Source of the DNA: G963701675 sp963701675
GTDB taxonomy: Bacteria > Planctomycetota > Planctomycetia > Gemmatales > Gemmataceae
Direction: 5' to 3'
Assembly (NCBI GenBank): GCA_963701675.1
Contig: OY969623.1
Coordinates: 1,612,001 to 1,676,000, forward strand
DNA length: 64,000 nt
The notes beneath the pieces are model-generated. The model saw only the letters and a list, made by a program, of their open reading frames with translations, was not told where the DNA came from and ran no database searches. Below are positions 46,644 to 57,490 of the stretch, in pieces; position 1 is the first letter of the stretch; every line of letters begins with the position of its first letter. The position numbers and the translations under genes are program-made.

Positions 46644-47660
46644 ATGTCGATCCTGGGAAAAGTCCTGATTGTGCTGAACATACTGGCCGCCATCGCCTTC
46701 GTTGGCCTGGCTGGTCTCGACTGGGGCAAACGCCAGGAATGGTCCTACGCTGTCCTGCGACAAGAGATCGCACTCAACGGGCTGCCATTGGATGACAAAG
46801 AGACCCTGCCTGACGGAACTCCCATCGTCTCGCTTCTGAGCGACCAGACCATGCAGGACATTTTCAGGTCCGCCGGTGGAATTTCGCAACCATTGAAACC
46901 GGAAGACAAGACCCAGCTGGCGGCACTCGATCGCGCCAAGACGCGATTACTCGGCGAGATCGAGGCGGTCGCCGATGAACCCGCCAAACGGAAAAAGATC
47001 GCAGCCATTCTGCTGCCATTGACAGACACCATCGGCGAGCGGGACCAGTTGGCCGCACAAATCGAAAAGCAACCCATCGAGGCCCTACTCGGAGCGGATG
47101 GTCCGTTGGAACAGGCGTTTGCTCGGCCCAAAGACGCAAGCCTCGACAGAGACCGACGGCGGGAGGCGATCGCACACGTGCTCTTGAACACGACCGATCC
47201 CAACTCCACCGACTACCAGCGTGCATTGGCCGTCGTCGGCTTCGAGGCGTTCGCGGCGGAGGCCGAGAGACAGGGCGTGGCGCTGCGTGACATGGCACAC
47301 CGTGTTCTTCTTGCCGTTAACAATGAGGCGGGAATCTTCGAGGCGGAATACAACCGTGTGGTGGCTGACCTCCGCTATCTTGCCGATCGACTCGTGGATC
47401 GGCAGTCCAAGCTGGCGGAGTATCAAGATTTGGCAACGCGACAACACGCTCTTTTGACCAAGCGGCAGACCGATGTGTCGGAACTGCGGGCACAGATCGA
47501 CCAGGCTCGGCAAGCAACCGCGGCGTCATTGACCGAACTGGCCGCCGAACAGCAGCGGCTCTTCGATGCGCAACGCGCGGTGGCCGCCGGCGTCGCCAAG
47601 AACCTTGAATTGGAACAGCAGATACGGCAGCAAGAACGGCCCACTAGCGAAGGGAAATAG
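46644..47660 (+). CDS. Membrane-anchored coiled-coil protein, first gene of a four-gene operon
   Basis: 338 residues, unknown family. The N terminus is a membrane anchor (MSILGKVLIVLNILAAIAFVGLAG) followed by DWGKRQEW. The rest is helical, with a long coiled-coil stretch at the end (VADLRYLADRLVDRQSKLAEYQDLATRQ..., ELRAQIDQARQATAASLTELAAEQQRL). The next genes have the same type of anchor. GGAG before the ATG supports the start. Operon: 5 bases to the second gene. Confidence 0.75.
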   Translation: MSILGKVLIVLNILAAIAFVGLAGLDWGKRQEWSYAVLRQEIALNGLPLDDKETLPDGTPIVSLLSDQTMQDIFRSAGGISQPLKPEDKTQLAALDRAKTRLLGEIEAVADEPAKRKKIAAILLPLTDTIGERDQLAAQIEKQPIEALLGADGPLEQAFARPKDASLDRDRRREAIAHVLLNTTDPNSTDYQRALAVVGFEAFAAEAERQGVALRDMAHRVLLAVNNEAGIFEAEYNRVVADLRYLADRLVDRQSKLAEYQDLATRQHALLTKRQTDVSELRAQIDQARQATAASLTELAAEQQRLFDAQRAVAAGVAKNLELEQQIRQQERPTSEGK

Positions 47661-47665
47661 CTCCT

Positions 47666-48406
47666 ATGAACGCAACGACTGTTGGAAAGTCGCTGATCAT
47701 CATCAACGTTATCTTGAGTATGGTGTTCGCCTCTTGGGCCGTAGGCGTTTTCACCAATCGGATTAACTGGGGCGGCACACCGGGCGTTGCCGGCGACGCG
47801 GCCATAAGTGAAACAGGACGCCGAAGCCAAGAACTAAAGGATGCCAACGCCGCCGCCGCGGTCGCCTTGGGCAACTGGAAGTCCGGAAACTTGACGCTCA
47901 ATCAACTTGAAAACGCCTACCGTCCTCAGGCCAGGAACTGGTTTAATGCAAAACTAAAGGCCCTCGAAGACGGCGCGCAACCGATCACTTCGTTGGCGTA
48001 TGCAGCGGATGGCCGGCTTCAACTCGGCGCGGAAGGAAAGCCGATCCCGGGTCCGGACGGTCAGCCGCTGAAAGCGCGATCCGCATTTCGCCAAGCCATC
48101 GCGGGCGTCGATGCGGAAATCAAACAACAGAACGAGCAAGCTAACAAAGACCTCCAAGCCGCCGAGCAGCTGACGATCGAACTGAACGGCGTGCGTGAAG
48201 GGAATCTGGTGAAGCAAAAGGGTCTGCGAGATTTGAAGGCCGAAGAAGAACTAGCACATCAAAACGCCCTGGCCGAGATACAATATCTACGTCCCTTCCG
48301 CTTCAATCGTCAGGCGGAAGGCGAACTTCTCCAAAAGCGCCAGGATTCACTGGCCCAACGTCTGGAGGAGTTGAAAAAAGTGAGCGCGGCGTTCGGAAAG
48401 CCGTGA
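47666..48406 (+). CDS. Membrane-anchored protein, second gene of the operon
   Basis: 246 residues. N terminus MNATTVGKSLIIINVILSMVFASWAVGVFTNRINW shares the pattern VGK-(L/I)I--N--LS---A--V-VFT-R-NW with the third gene and a looser form with the first. A charged helical part (KLKALEDGAQPI..., AEIKQQNEQANKDLQAAEQLTIELNGVREG) ends the protein. AGGGAAA ahead of the ATG supports the start. Unknown function; likely forms a complex with its neighbours in the membrane. Confidence 0.75.
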   Translation: MNATTVGKSLIIINVILSMVFASWAVGVFTNRINWGGTPGVAGDAAISETGRRSQELKDANAAAAVALGNWKSGNLTLNQLENAYRPQARNWFNAKLKALEDGAQPITSLAYAADGRLQLGAEGKPIPGPDGQPLKARSAFRQAIAGVDAEIKQQNEQANKDLQAAEQLTIELNGVREGNLVKQKGLRDLKAEEELAHQNALAEIQYLRPFRFNRQAEGELLQKRQDSLAQRLEELKKVSAAFGKP

Positions 48407-48561
48407 TTTGCCGTTGACACGTCCCAGCGCGCTCGGCATACTCCTCGCCCTCTAGGTACGGGACAATACGGGGGAAGGAATTGGAAAGGGATCAGCCGCC
48501 TTTCAGCGCCTGATTGCCGTCCAATTCGCAAGTCTTTGGTGCGTTTCTCGGGGGAAATGTC

Positions 48562-49422
48562 ATGACCGTCGTCGGCAAGATTTTCGTCATCCTCAACCTT
48601 TTGTTGAGCTTGTTGACGGGGGCGCTGATCATGATGGTCTTCGTGACCCGCACGAACTGGAACGCGGAGTACACGCGGCTTAAAGCCAACTACGACACAG
48701 CCCTCTCGAATATTCGCGCCGTCTCGGAGCAAGTCCAAACCGAACAGCAATCCAAACAAGCAGCGGAAGCGGCAGCCGCAACGGCCAAGGCCGCGATGAC
48801 GCAGGAGGCCGCTTCTCACCAGCAAGCCGTTCTCGACCGCGACAACCAGATCGCTGCATTTCAAGCACAACTGGCATCGACAAAAGGAAACCTGGAAGCC
48901 GCCACCATCGATCTCAAACGCCGTGAACAAGAAGTCACGAACCTCAAGGGTACGACCACCGAGCTGAACACGAAGATCGACGGCTTGGAGGCCGCCAACA
49001 AAGACTTTCGTGATCGTGCGGTTGCCGCGGAACTGAATTTCAAGAGTGAACACGACCGAAACACGCTGCTTCTGGCTCAATTGGAAAAGGTCACTCAGGA
49101 TTTCGAACGCGTGCAAGCCGGCGGCAATGGCAGGCCTGCTCGGGCCGGCACGGTGGCGCAGCGAACGCCGTCCGTCGACATGAAGGGCACCGTGCTTGAA
49201 TCGGACCCGAAGGACGGGCTGGTAACTATCTCGTTGGGAAGTGACGCGGGATTGGAAGTCGGCCACGTGCTCGAGGTTTATCGTCAGGAGCCGAATCCTC
49301 AATACGTCGGCAAGATACAGATCGTCGATGCACAACATAAACAAGCCGTCGGCCGAGCGCGGATGCCGCTGAGCGGCGGTCCGATTCGTGTTGGCGACAC
49401 TGTCGCCAGCCGGGTCCGATAA
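48562..49422 (+). CDS. Membrane-anchored coiled-coil protein with C-terminal beta domain
   Basis: 286 residues. Anchor MTVVGKIFVILNLLLSLLTGALIMMVFVTRTNW, then a long coiled coil (~40-190), and a C-terminal beta domain (~205-286: GTVLESDPKDGLVTISLGSDAGLEVGHVLEVYR, YVGKIQIVDAQHKQAVGRA, PIRVGDTVASR). The last part resembles small beta domains seen in MreC-like or FlgT-like cell-envelope proteins. GGGGGAAA precedes the ATG at 48562. A gap of 155 bases separates it from the second gene, so it may also have a promoter of its own. Confidence 0.75.
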   Translation: MTVVGKIFVILNLLLSLLTGALIMMVFVTRTNWNAEYTRLKANYDTALSNIRAVSEQVQTEQQSKQAAEAAAATAKAAMTQEAASHQQAVLDRDNQIAAFQAQLASTKGNLEAATIDLKRREQEVTNLKGTTTELNTKIDGLEAANKDFRDRAVAAELNFKSEHDRNTLLLAQLEKVTQDFERVQAGGNGRPARAGTVAQRTPSVDMKGTVLESDPKDGLVTISLGSDAGLEVGHVLEVYRQEPNPQYVGKIQIVDAQHKQAVGRARMPLSGGPIRVGDTVASRVR

Positions 49423-49447
49423 CGAAGACTTAGAAGGGAGCAAACCA

Positions 49448-49726
49448 ATGGCCGTTGCGAGAACTCGCGGCCGCGAAGTAGAAACCGCCCCGCCGAAGAG
49501 CGATATCTACACCGGCCTGTTGGCGATTTCACTCATCGCCATGATCACCGGTTGCGTGCTGCTTTACTTGGACTATAACTCCTATCCACAGCAAAAGGCG
49601 CCGACCGCCCCACCGCCGACGATCAGCTTACCATCGGCTGGACAACCCGCCCCGGCGACTCAGCCACAGCCAACACCGGCGCCCGAAACGCCGCCCGCCA
49701 CGCCACCGGCAACACCGCCGATGTAG
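49448..49726 (+). CDS. Small membrane protein with Pro/Ala/Thr-rich tail
   Basis: 92 residues. A short cytoplasmic start (MAVARTRGREVETAPPKS) is followed by one membrane helix (IYTGLLAISLIAMITGCVLLYL) and a tail of Pro, Ala and Thr (QPAPATQPQPTPAPETPPA), likely an extended spacer. Spaced 25 bases after the third gene with GAAGGGAG before the start, so it is the last gene of the four-gene operon. Confidence 0.75.
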   Translation: MAVARTRGREVETAPPKSDIYTGLLAISLIAMITGCVLLYLDYNSYPQQKAPTAPPPTISLPSAGQPAPATQPQPTPAPETPPATPPATPPM

Positions 49727-49926
49727 GTTCTTCACGTCGCGCCGCGGCGCTCGCCAAGAACGAGGCGAACCTCGAGCCAGGGCAAGCGTCGAGGCGTAAG
49801 GCCGACGTGCACAGTTTCAATCTCTATTCATCCTCTCGCAATTTCCTTCGGTTGCCGCGTGGCTCGCTTGCGCATATCTTGGGCAAGACATCGCAAGTTA
49901 CGCTCGAAAAACACCGGGAGAATTGC

Positions 49927-51288
49927 ATGGTCAAGCCGCTGGCTGAACGTCTTGCCGATTACGCCGTCAAACTTCGATACGAAGATCTGCCGACCCACAC
50001 CGTTCACGAAGTCAAACGTCGCTTCATCGATTCGTTTGCCACCGCGGTCGGGGCCATGGATTCCGAAGCGTTTGCGATTGCCAAACGTTGTGCACTGCGA
50101 GTGCAAAGCAACCCCGGGGCGAGTTTGCTCGGCGGCGGCCGAAGCAGCACCGAGTGGGCCACCTTCGTAAACGGCCTGCTCATCCGTTACCTGGACTATA
50201 ACGATACGTATCTCTCCAAGGAACCGGCCCATCCGAGCGACAACCTCGCGCCAGTGCTTGCCGTCGGCGAGGCGGCGGGCGCAACCGGCAAGGACATGAT
50301 CACCGCCGCAGTTCTCGCATACGAAATACAATGCCGGCTCTGCGACGCGGCCAGCTTGCGCGCTCACGGCTGGGACCATGTGACCTATGGCGCCATCTCT
50401 TCCGCCGTTGCCGCGTGCAAACTGCTCAAGCTCGACACGGTTAAAACGACGCACGCCATTGGCTTGGCGGGTGTCGCAAACACGGCTCTCCGCCAAACGC
50501 GCTCCGGCGAACTGAGTATGTGGAAGGGTTGCGCCTTCGCGAATGCCGCCCGAAACGGTGTCTTTGCCGCGTTACTCGCCGCCGACGGCATGTCGGGCCC
50601 GGCGCCGATTTTCGAAGGCGACCTCGGCTTCATGAAGCTGCTCACCGGACCTTTCGAACTGGCGCCGCTCGGCGGCGACCAGCAGCCGTTCATGATCAAC
50701 GCCACCTACATCAAGTTCTGGCCGGCGGAGTATCATTCTCAAAGCGCCATCGACGCCGCCCTGCATCTGCGCAAAGATATCAAGGACATGTCGCTCATCC
50801 AATCGATCGACATTCACACGTTCGATGCGGCGGTTGACATCATCGGCAAGGACCCGGAAAAGTGGCGGCCCAAGACACGCGAAACGGCCGACCATAGCTT
50901 GCCTTACTGCACCGCCGTCGCGCTCGTGGACGGCGAGGTCACCTTGAAGCAGTTTGAGCCGGAGAGGTTCCAGGACGAGCGTCTCCTCGGCGTGGTGGGC
51001 AAGATAAAGGTCCATCGCGACCAGGAGCTTTCATCTCGTTATCCCCGCGGCATTCCCAATCGCATCACCGTCACCATGACGGACGGTCGAAAACTCGTCC
51101 GCGAGGTAGAGTTCCCCCGCGGCCACGCCCACAACCCGATGACGGATAGCGAAGTCGAAGAAAAGTTCCGCACCATGGCGGCGCCGAGGTACGGCAAGGA
51201 ACGGGCGGATCGCATTTTGACCGCATGTTGGGAACTTGATAAAGTGCAAAAGGCGGCGGAATTGATGAGCTTGTTCGCGACGTCGTAG
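49927..51288 (+). CDS. MmgE/PrpD family protein (2-methylcitrate dehydratase-like)
   Basis: 453 residues, the usual length. PrpD-type features: LADYAVKLRYEDLPTHTVHEVKRRFIDSFATAVGA at the start, FVNGLLIRYLDYNDTYLSKEPAHPSDNLAPVLAVGEAAG (the typical acidic DYNDTY patch), a HAIGLAGVANTALRQTRSGELSMWKGC segment and KFWPAEYHSQSAIDAAL. Family members dehydrate 2-methylcitrate or related acids; no methylcitrate cycle genes are nearby, so the substrate is open. GGGAG ahead of the ATG at 49927 sets the start; the longer upstream frame is not supported. Confidence 0.9.
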   Translation: MVKPLAERLADYAVKLRYEDLPTHTVHEVKRRFIDSFATAVGAMDSEAFAIAKRCALRVQSNPGASLLGGGRSSTEWATFVNGLLIRYLDYNDTYLSKEPAHPSDNLAPVLAVGEAAGATGKDMITAAVLAYEIQCRLCDAASLRAHGWDHVTYGAISSAVAACKLLKLDTVKTTHAIGLAGVANTALRQTRSGELSMWKGCAFANAARNGVFAALLAADGMSGPAPIFEGDLGFMKLLTGPFELAPLGGDQQPFMINATYIKFWPAEYHSQSAIDAALHLRKDIKDMSLIQSIDIHTFDAAVDIIGKDPEKWRPKTRETADHSLPYCTAVALVDGEVTLKQFEPERFQDERLLGVVGKIKVHRDQELSSRYPRGIPNRITVTMTDGRKLVREVEFPRGHAHNPMTDSEVEEKFRTMAAPRYGKERADRILTACWELDKVQKAAELMSLFATS

Positions 51289-51312
51289 GTGTGTGCAATC
51301 GGAGCGAGGCAC

Positions 51313-51741
51313 TTGTCATATTCGACTGACATTGCGGACGTACTAACCCGGCAACTTCAAAAATTGGCGACCTTGAATAAGCACCAGCTTGCGGGTCAAC
51401 TTGCGAATCTAGACTTCTGGCTGGACGAAGTGCGGCATTGTTTAGGTGTAATTGATGGATACCCGGCGCGCTTCATGCAGTTACGGTCGGCTCAAACAGA
51501 GCATGTTAGACAGCATCACACGGTTGAGTTCGCGATGTTTGATCCATGCTGCACCCAAAGGCGTGCCGAACCGCCAAGGCGGGTTCAAGAGGCCGACCTC
51601 AAAACCGCTCGTCGTTCACTGTGCGATGCGTTTTATGCGCTACTGGTCCGCTTATACCGTGCGGACTTCATCGACGAAAAGAAACTAGAAAACCTATGTG
51701 AGAGTATCGGCGTGCGCGTCGATCCATCCGACAGAAGATGA
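51313..51741 (+). CDS. Conserved-looking hypothetical helical protein
   Basis: About 143 residues. I choose the TTG at 51313 because GGAG at 51301-51304 is well placed; GTG 51289 is the upstream alternative. Sequence is soluble and helical (DIADVLTRQLQKLATLNKHQLAGQLANLDFWLDEVRHCLGVIDGYPARFMQLRSAQ). I recognise no domain. It lies 24 bases after the PrpD-like gene and 19 bases before the S46 peptidase, in the same direction. Confidence 0.6.
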   Translation: MSYSTDIADVLTRQLQKLATLNKHQLAGQLANLDFWLDEVRHCLGVIDGYPARFMQLRSAQTEHVRQHHTVEFAMFDPCCTQRRAEPPRRVQEADLKTARRSLCDAFYALLVRLYRADFIDEKKLENLCESIGVRVDPSDRR

Positions 51742-51760
51742 CCTGTCATGAGGTGCACTC

Positions 51761-53866
<2,106 letters not shown>

Positions 53867-53884
53867 TGGGTAGCGGGTTAATTA

Positions 53885-54151
53885 ATGACACGAGATGTTG
53901 GCGAGATGAGAGTTTGGGTTCGGCAGACACTTTTCGTTGGGCTACTTGTCCTGACACTTCTGTTAGCTTGGCTGAACCAACGAATGAACCCAAAGTCCAA
54001 CGTTTTTACAGGCGGCATCTTGACCGCAATGATTCTCCTTGCGATTTCACTGCCACCGATCTTAGTCGTTCGTTGGTTGCGAAAAAGGCGAGCGGGTCGA
54101 ATAACACCAAGCTCGACAGACTTCACACACAACCAGGCCACTACCAACTAG
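53885..54151 (+). CDS. Small two-helix membrane protein, unknown
   Basis: Up to 88 residues; an internal ATG at 53906 is an equally good start. Two membrane helices (TLFVGLLVLTLLLAWL and FTGGILTAMILLAISLPPILVV) are followed by a basic tail (RWLRKRRAGR). No family recognised. No strong ribosome binding site is seen. It lies between the S46 peptidase and the uracil-DNA glycosylase, and the frame used for the glycosylase upstream of its ATG overlaps it but is not protein-like. Confidence 0.5.
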   Translation: MTRDVGEMRVWVRQTLFVGLLVLTLLLAWLNQRMNPKSNVFTGGILTAMILLAISLPPILVVRWLRKRRAGRITPSSTDFTHNQATTN

Positions 54152-54165
54152 CGAGTCCTCGAACG

Positions 54166-54927
54166 ATGACCGATCCGTCACTGCCGACCCCGGAAGAATT
54201 GAAGAGCCAACTCCGACAGTACATCGAAAGCCTTCGTTCCGCGGGGGTCGACTGGCTGCCGGTTCCACCCGACGACAGTGGTCCGACGAATGACTTCTTC
54301 CCCACGCCGGCGGAATCGTCGACGAGCATTCGAACAGAAGACGGCCGGCAGGCGTTGCAAGTACTCGCACAAGAAGTGTCGACGTGCACCCGCTGTCCGG
54401 GACTCGCCGCCACACGAACCCAAACCGTATTCGGCGTCGGCTCGGCCAACGCGGAGCTTTGCTTCATCGGCGAAGCGCCCGGCGCGGATGAGGACGCCCA
54501 GGGCGAGCCGTTCGTCGGCGCCGCGGGGCAGCTTTTGAATCGCATCATCGCGGCGTGCGGCATGACGCGGGAAGAAGTGTATATCTGCAACATCATCAAG
54601 TGTCGGCCGCCCGGTAATCGCACGCCGCAACCCGACGAAGCCGCCAATTGCAGCGGTTACCTCATCCAGCAATTAGACCTGATCGGTCCGAAGTTTATCT
54701 GTTGCCTCGGCAGCACGGCCGCACGTTACCTGCTCAATACGACCGCGCCCATCGGCAAGCTGCGTGGCCGATTCCACGATTACCGCGGCACCCCCGTCAT
54801 CTGCACTTATCACCCGGCGTATTTGTTGCCACACCGCAGTCCGGAGAAGAAGCGCGATGTCTGGGAAGACATGAAAATTCTGCTCGCGCGCATGGGTCGC
54901 CCGGTGCCGAAACAAAGCAGCAGTTGA
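54166..54927 (+). CDS. Uracil-DNA glycosylase, family 4 (Fe-S type)
   Basis: About 253 residues. Removes uracil from DNA in base-excision repair. Motif A GEAPGADEDAQGEPFVG and motif B HPAYLL are present, and four cysteines for the iron-sulfur cluster lie in STCTRCPGL, CNIIKCRPPG and KFICCLGS. The N-terminal ~70 residues form a flexible, acidic extension found in many members. The ATG at 54166 gives a natural start; the frame upstream is only an open extension. Confidence 0.93.
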   Translation: MTDPSLPTPEELKSQLRQYIESLRSAGVDWLPVPPDDSGPTNDFFPTPAESSTSIRTEDGRQALQVLAQEVSTCTRCPGLAATRTQTVFGVGSANAELCFIGEAPGADEDAQGEPFVGAAGQLLNRIIAACGMTREEVYICNIIKCRPPGNRTPQPDEAANCSGYLIQQLDLIGPKFICCLGSTAARYLLNTTAPIGKLRGRFHDYRGTPVICTYHPAYLLPHRSPEKKRDVWEDMKILLARMGRPVPKQSSS

Positions 54928-54942
54928 AAGACGTTGGTCAAT

Positions 54943-55323
54943 TCATTCGCTAACCTGCACAACCAGAATTTCGTTGTGCAGTTCACGATGGTCCAAGACA
55001 GGCATGACCGCCTCTTGCGCGAGTTGCTTGAGGTAATAGCTTGTCACCCGGCCGAGGATCGTGATCCCCGTGGATGATTCCTCCACGCGCAGATTTCGAA
55101 GTGCCGGAATTCGACTTTGCCGAAGGACCAATGCCGCGCGATTATGCGAATCGCCGTCGCTCGTCCGTTCGGCCCACAGGCTGGTAGTGGACACGGAGGC
55201 CGCTCCTTCCATGAAATGCAACATCGCCCACCGCACGAAAGATTCCATCCGAACGTCGGTGATTGGCGAAGGCTTGATCGCGTCTCGACAACGAGCCAGG
55301 CACACCAGTATGCCGGACTCCAT
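54943..55323 (-). CDS. BON-domain protein
   Basis: Up to 126 residues, start uncertain. The C-terminal half is a BON domain: RIPALRNLRVEESSTGITILGRVTSYYLKQLAQEAVMPV and ELHNEILVVQV, typical of small proteins that bind phospholipids or membranes. The N-terminal part is not recognisable and includes no clear signal peptide, so the true start may be internal. It is convergent with the uracil-DNA glycosylase gene (15 bases apart). Confidence 0.75.
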   Translation of the reverse strand: MESGILVCLARCRDAIKPSPITDVRMESFVRWAMLHFMEGAASVSTTSLWAERTSDGDSHNRAALVLRQSRIPALRNLRVEESSTGITILGRVTSYYLKQLAQEAVMPVLDHRELHNEILVVQVSE

Positions 55324-55423
55324 TACGATTTGACGTTTGGTGGCCCATCCCTGGCCTTCCTTACCTTGTGAGAATTGCAGCTGTCCGTGCCCCTGGTGAT
55401 AGTAGACGACCGATGGGCGGCTT

Positions 55424-55824
55424 TCAAGGAGAATTCTCCGACCTCGCGTTACTCAGAATCCAACGTATCTTCTCACGCGAACTCGACGGGAACACGACCA
55501 CAATTTCATGTTCTGGGTCACTCCGCCAATATGCGACAGAATCATCAAGTATGCCGAGATATATCACCAGGTCCTTCACGTCTAAGGCGGGCAAGTCTAA
55601 ATGGACAATAACAATTCGTCGGGTTTGAATCCAATGAAAGTCCCGCAAACACTCGTCGAGCGCATCCCAATTCATTCCAAAGTAGCTAGGTAGATGCAGT
55701 TGTCGATCAAGCGCCTCAAAGAGCGCGTCTTTTTCTTCAGTCCATTTGGAATTCTCGCCACGTACGCGCCATCGCATTCAAATGGGCTGTCATCGAATCG
55801 AAGGTTCATGAGGTCGCCATTCAT
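55424..55824 (-). CDS. Barstar-like ribonuclease inhibitor family protein (one frameshift)
   Basis: About 133 residues across a shift. The first frame gives MNLRFDDSPFECDGAYVARIPNG, the second continues EEKDALFEALDRQLHLPSYFGMNWDALDECLRDF and a beta-strand end (RRIVIVHLDLP, HEIVVVF), which is the barstar fold; barstar blocks ribonucleases of the barnase type. A one-base change near 55739-55745 joins the frames. The start ATG is at 55824 or 55809. No barnase-like gene is seen nearby. Confidence 0.75.
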
Positions 55825-56123
55825 TGGTGTTTTGTTTCGTCTGCCTGCTTCTGTTGATAACCTTCGCACCGCACGACCGGCTGGCGGGTATTTCGGGTAC
55901 GCTGGATCGGTCTTCGACAACCCGCACAGCAGGAACCGCGACCTGGACGTGGTCACTTCACGCATGCATCGACAGGATTCGCAGAAGGTCCGGGTCATAC
56001 TCACACCGCCAGTATCAGCGTCGATCCCCGTCAGAGCTAGAATATGGTAAAGCGAATCCTGTTTCTCCACGGCTGGCGGTCTGTCTCTTGGGCTTCGGAA
56101 TCAGGATCATTTGGAGAGTGCAT

Positions 56124-57392
56124 ATGCAAAAGTCGATATCGCAACTGCACAAGTTCACCTGGCCCTGGGTTGTGCTTTTGGCGAGCCTATCGACGGGGTC
56201 CGTTGTGGAAGCCCAGCTTGACTCCCCTCGCGCGCCGAACGTTGATCAGCTTCTTCACGGCGGGCGGTATTCACAAATCCCTTTCCCCAAAGAAGACGAT
56301 GCTCATGCGCACGCCGCTTGGGCCTTTGCGCAGTATTATCTTGCCCCTGGCAAGACCGTAGCGAAATCGGCTCAGCTCGCTCATGAAAAAGGCGACAGCC
56401 TGGGCTCGTTCGTTCTCATGATGTGCCACCGAACAGGTTCAGGTTTACGCCGCAATCGAGGCGAAGTACATCGGCTAAACTTCGATCTGAGGACCAAGCT
56501 AGAGAAGCTGCCCAAGCCTTCCTCACTTGAACTGTACATGTTGAGTCAATGTGGCCCGGGAGACGAAACCGGCAAACTCAGGAATCCGGATGCCGGGAGA
56601 CTTTTCGCCGATCTAAACCGACATCGAGAACTCTCCGCGGAGCGGCTCCAGAAGTCGGCTGACTTGGGTTTCGCCCAGGCGTGCCAAGAGGTGGCGTTGT
56701 CTCAAGATGATCCGGCCGCCGCCCATAAGTGGCACCGAAAAGCAGCCGAACTCGGTTTGGCGGAAGGCTTGCGCTACGCGGGAATACAGATGATGCTCGG
56801 AGCCGGCGTCGAGGCGGATGCGACCAAAGGACTCGAACTTTCCCGCCGAGCCGCCGAACGCGGCGACGCGTACGCCATGATCAACCTGGTTGTGTTCTAC
56901 GACCAGGGCAAGGGAGTGAAGAAAGATCCAGACCAGGCCCAGCGATGGTTGGATGCCGCGGCACAATCCGGCCACTGGTATGGCTCCATCGAAAAGGGGT
57001 TTGCGTTGCTCGCCGGCAACTACGGCAGCAAGATGGACCACCAACAAGGATTGCAAGTGTTGCAGAACGCCGTGGAGTCCGGGCACGGCGACGCGCTCAT
57101 GTTTATCGCCAAGGCGTATGCTAAAGGCTTTGGACTTAAGAAGGACGGCAAGATGGCCGTCCGGTTTGCCGAGGCCGCCTATCGTCAAGGCAACGCGGAG
57201 GCTGCGTCCGTCTTGGCATTTTTGTATTCTGAGGGACTGGGCGAGGTCAAAGCCGACAAGGAACTTGCCGGCTTCTGGGGACGCGAAGCATCGAAACCCG
57301 GATTTGGACTTGATCTGATGCAAGAAAAGGCGAAAGAAGAATTCCTCAAACGAATGGACGCCATCGATCCGTTCGCACTCACCGTGGAGTAA
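56124..57392 (+). CDS. Secreted Sel1-like repeat protein
   Basis: 422 residues. A signal peptide (FTWPWVVLLASLSTGSVVEA) follows the start, which has GGAG 8 bases ahead. Sel1-like repeats fill the C-terminal half: AAHKWHRKAAELGLAEGLRYAGIQMMLGAG, KGLELSRRAAERGDAYAMINLVVFYDQGKGVKKD, QGLQVLQNAVESGHGDALMFIAKAYAKGFGLKKD, MAVRFAEAAYRQGNAEAASVLAFLYSEGLG. Such repeats are protein-binding scaffolds. About 300 bases of spacer separate it from the divergent barstar-like gene; no other gene is visible in the spacer. Confidence 0.85.
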   Translation: MQKSISQLHKFTWPWVVLLASLSTGSVVEAQLDSPRAPNVDQLLHGGRYSQIPFPKEDDAHAHAAWAFAQYYLAPGKTVAKSAQLAHEKGDSLGSFVLMMCHRTGSGLRRNRGEVHRLNFDLRTKLEKLPKPSSLELYMLSQCGPGDETGKLRNPDAGRLFADLNRHRELSAERLQKSADLGFAQACQEVALSQDDPAAAHKWHRKAAELGLAEGLRYAGIQMMLGAGVEADATKGLELSRRAAERGDAYAMINLVVFYDQGKGVKKDPDQAQRWLDAAAQSGHWYGSIEKGFALLAGNYGSKMDHQQGLQVLQNAVESGHGDALMFIAKAYAKGFGLKKDGKMAVRFAEAAYRQGNAEAASVLAFLYSEGLGEVKADKELAGFWGREASKPGFGLDLMQEKAKEEFLKRMDAIDPFALTVE

Positions 57393-57490
57393 CCACAAGT
57401 GCCGTTGGCGAGTTGAAGCTTCCAATGTCCATCCGATCTTCCCTCAAAAATCAACTTCGCTCCGTGCGCGGCTCGGACAGCGGACATCAC

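Noticed and set aside
49727..49926. Upstream extension of the PrpD-like gene from 49807
   Set aside because: The text before ATG 49927 is not family-like, and GGGAG is correctly spaced for 49927.
55825..56123. Open frames in the spacer between the barstar-like and Sel1 genes
   Set aside because: The plus-strand frame is only the upstream extension of the Sel1 frame without similarity, and the minus-strand frame is the extension of the barstar frame. The spacer most likely holds divergent promoters.
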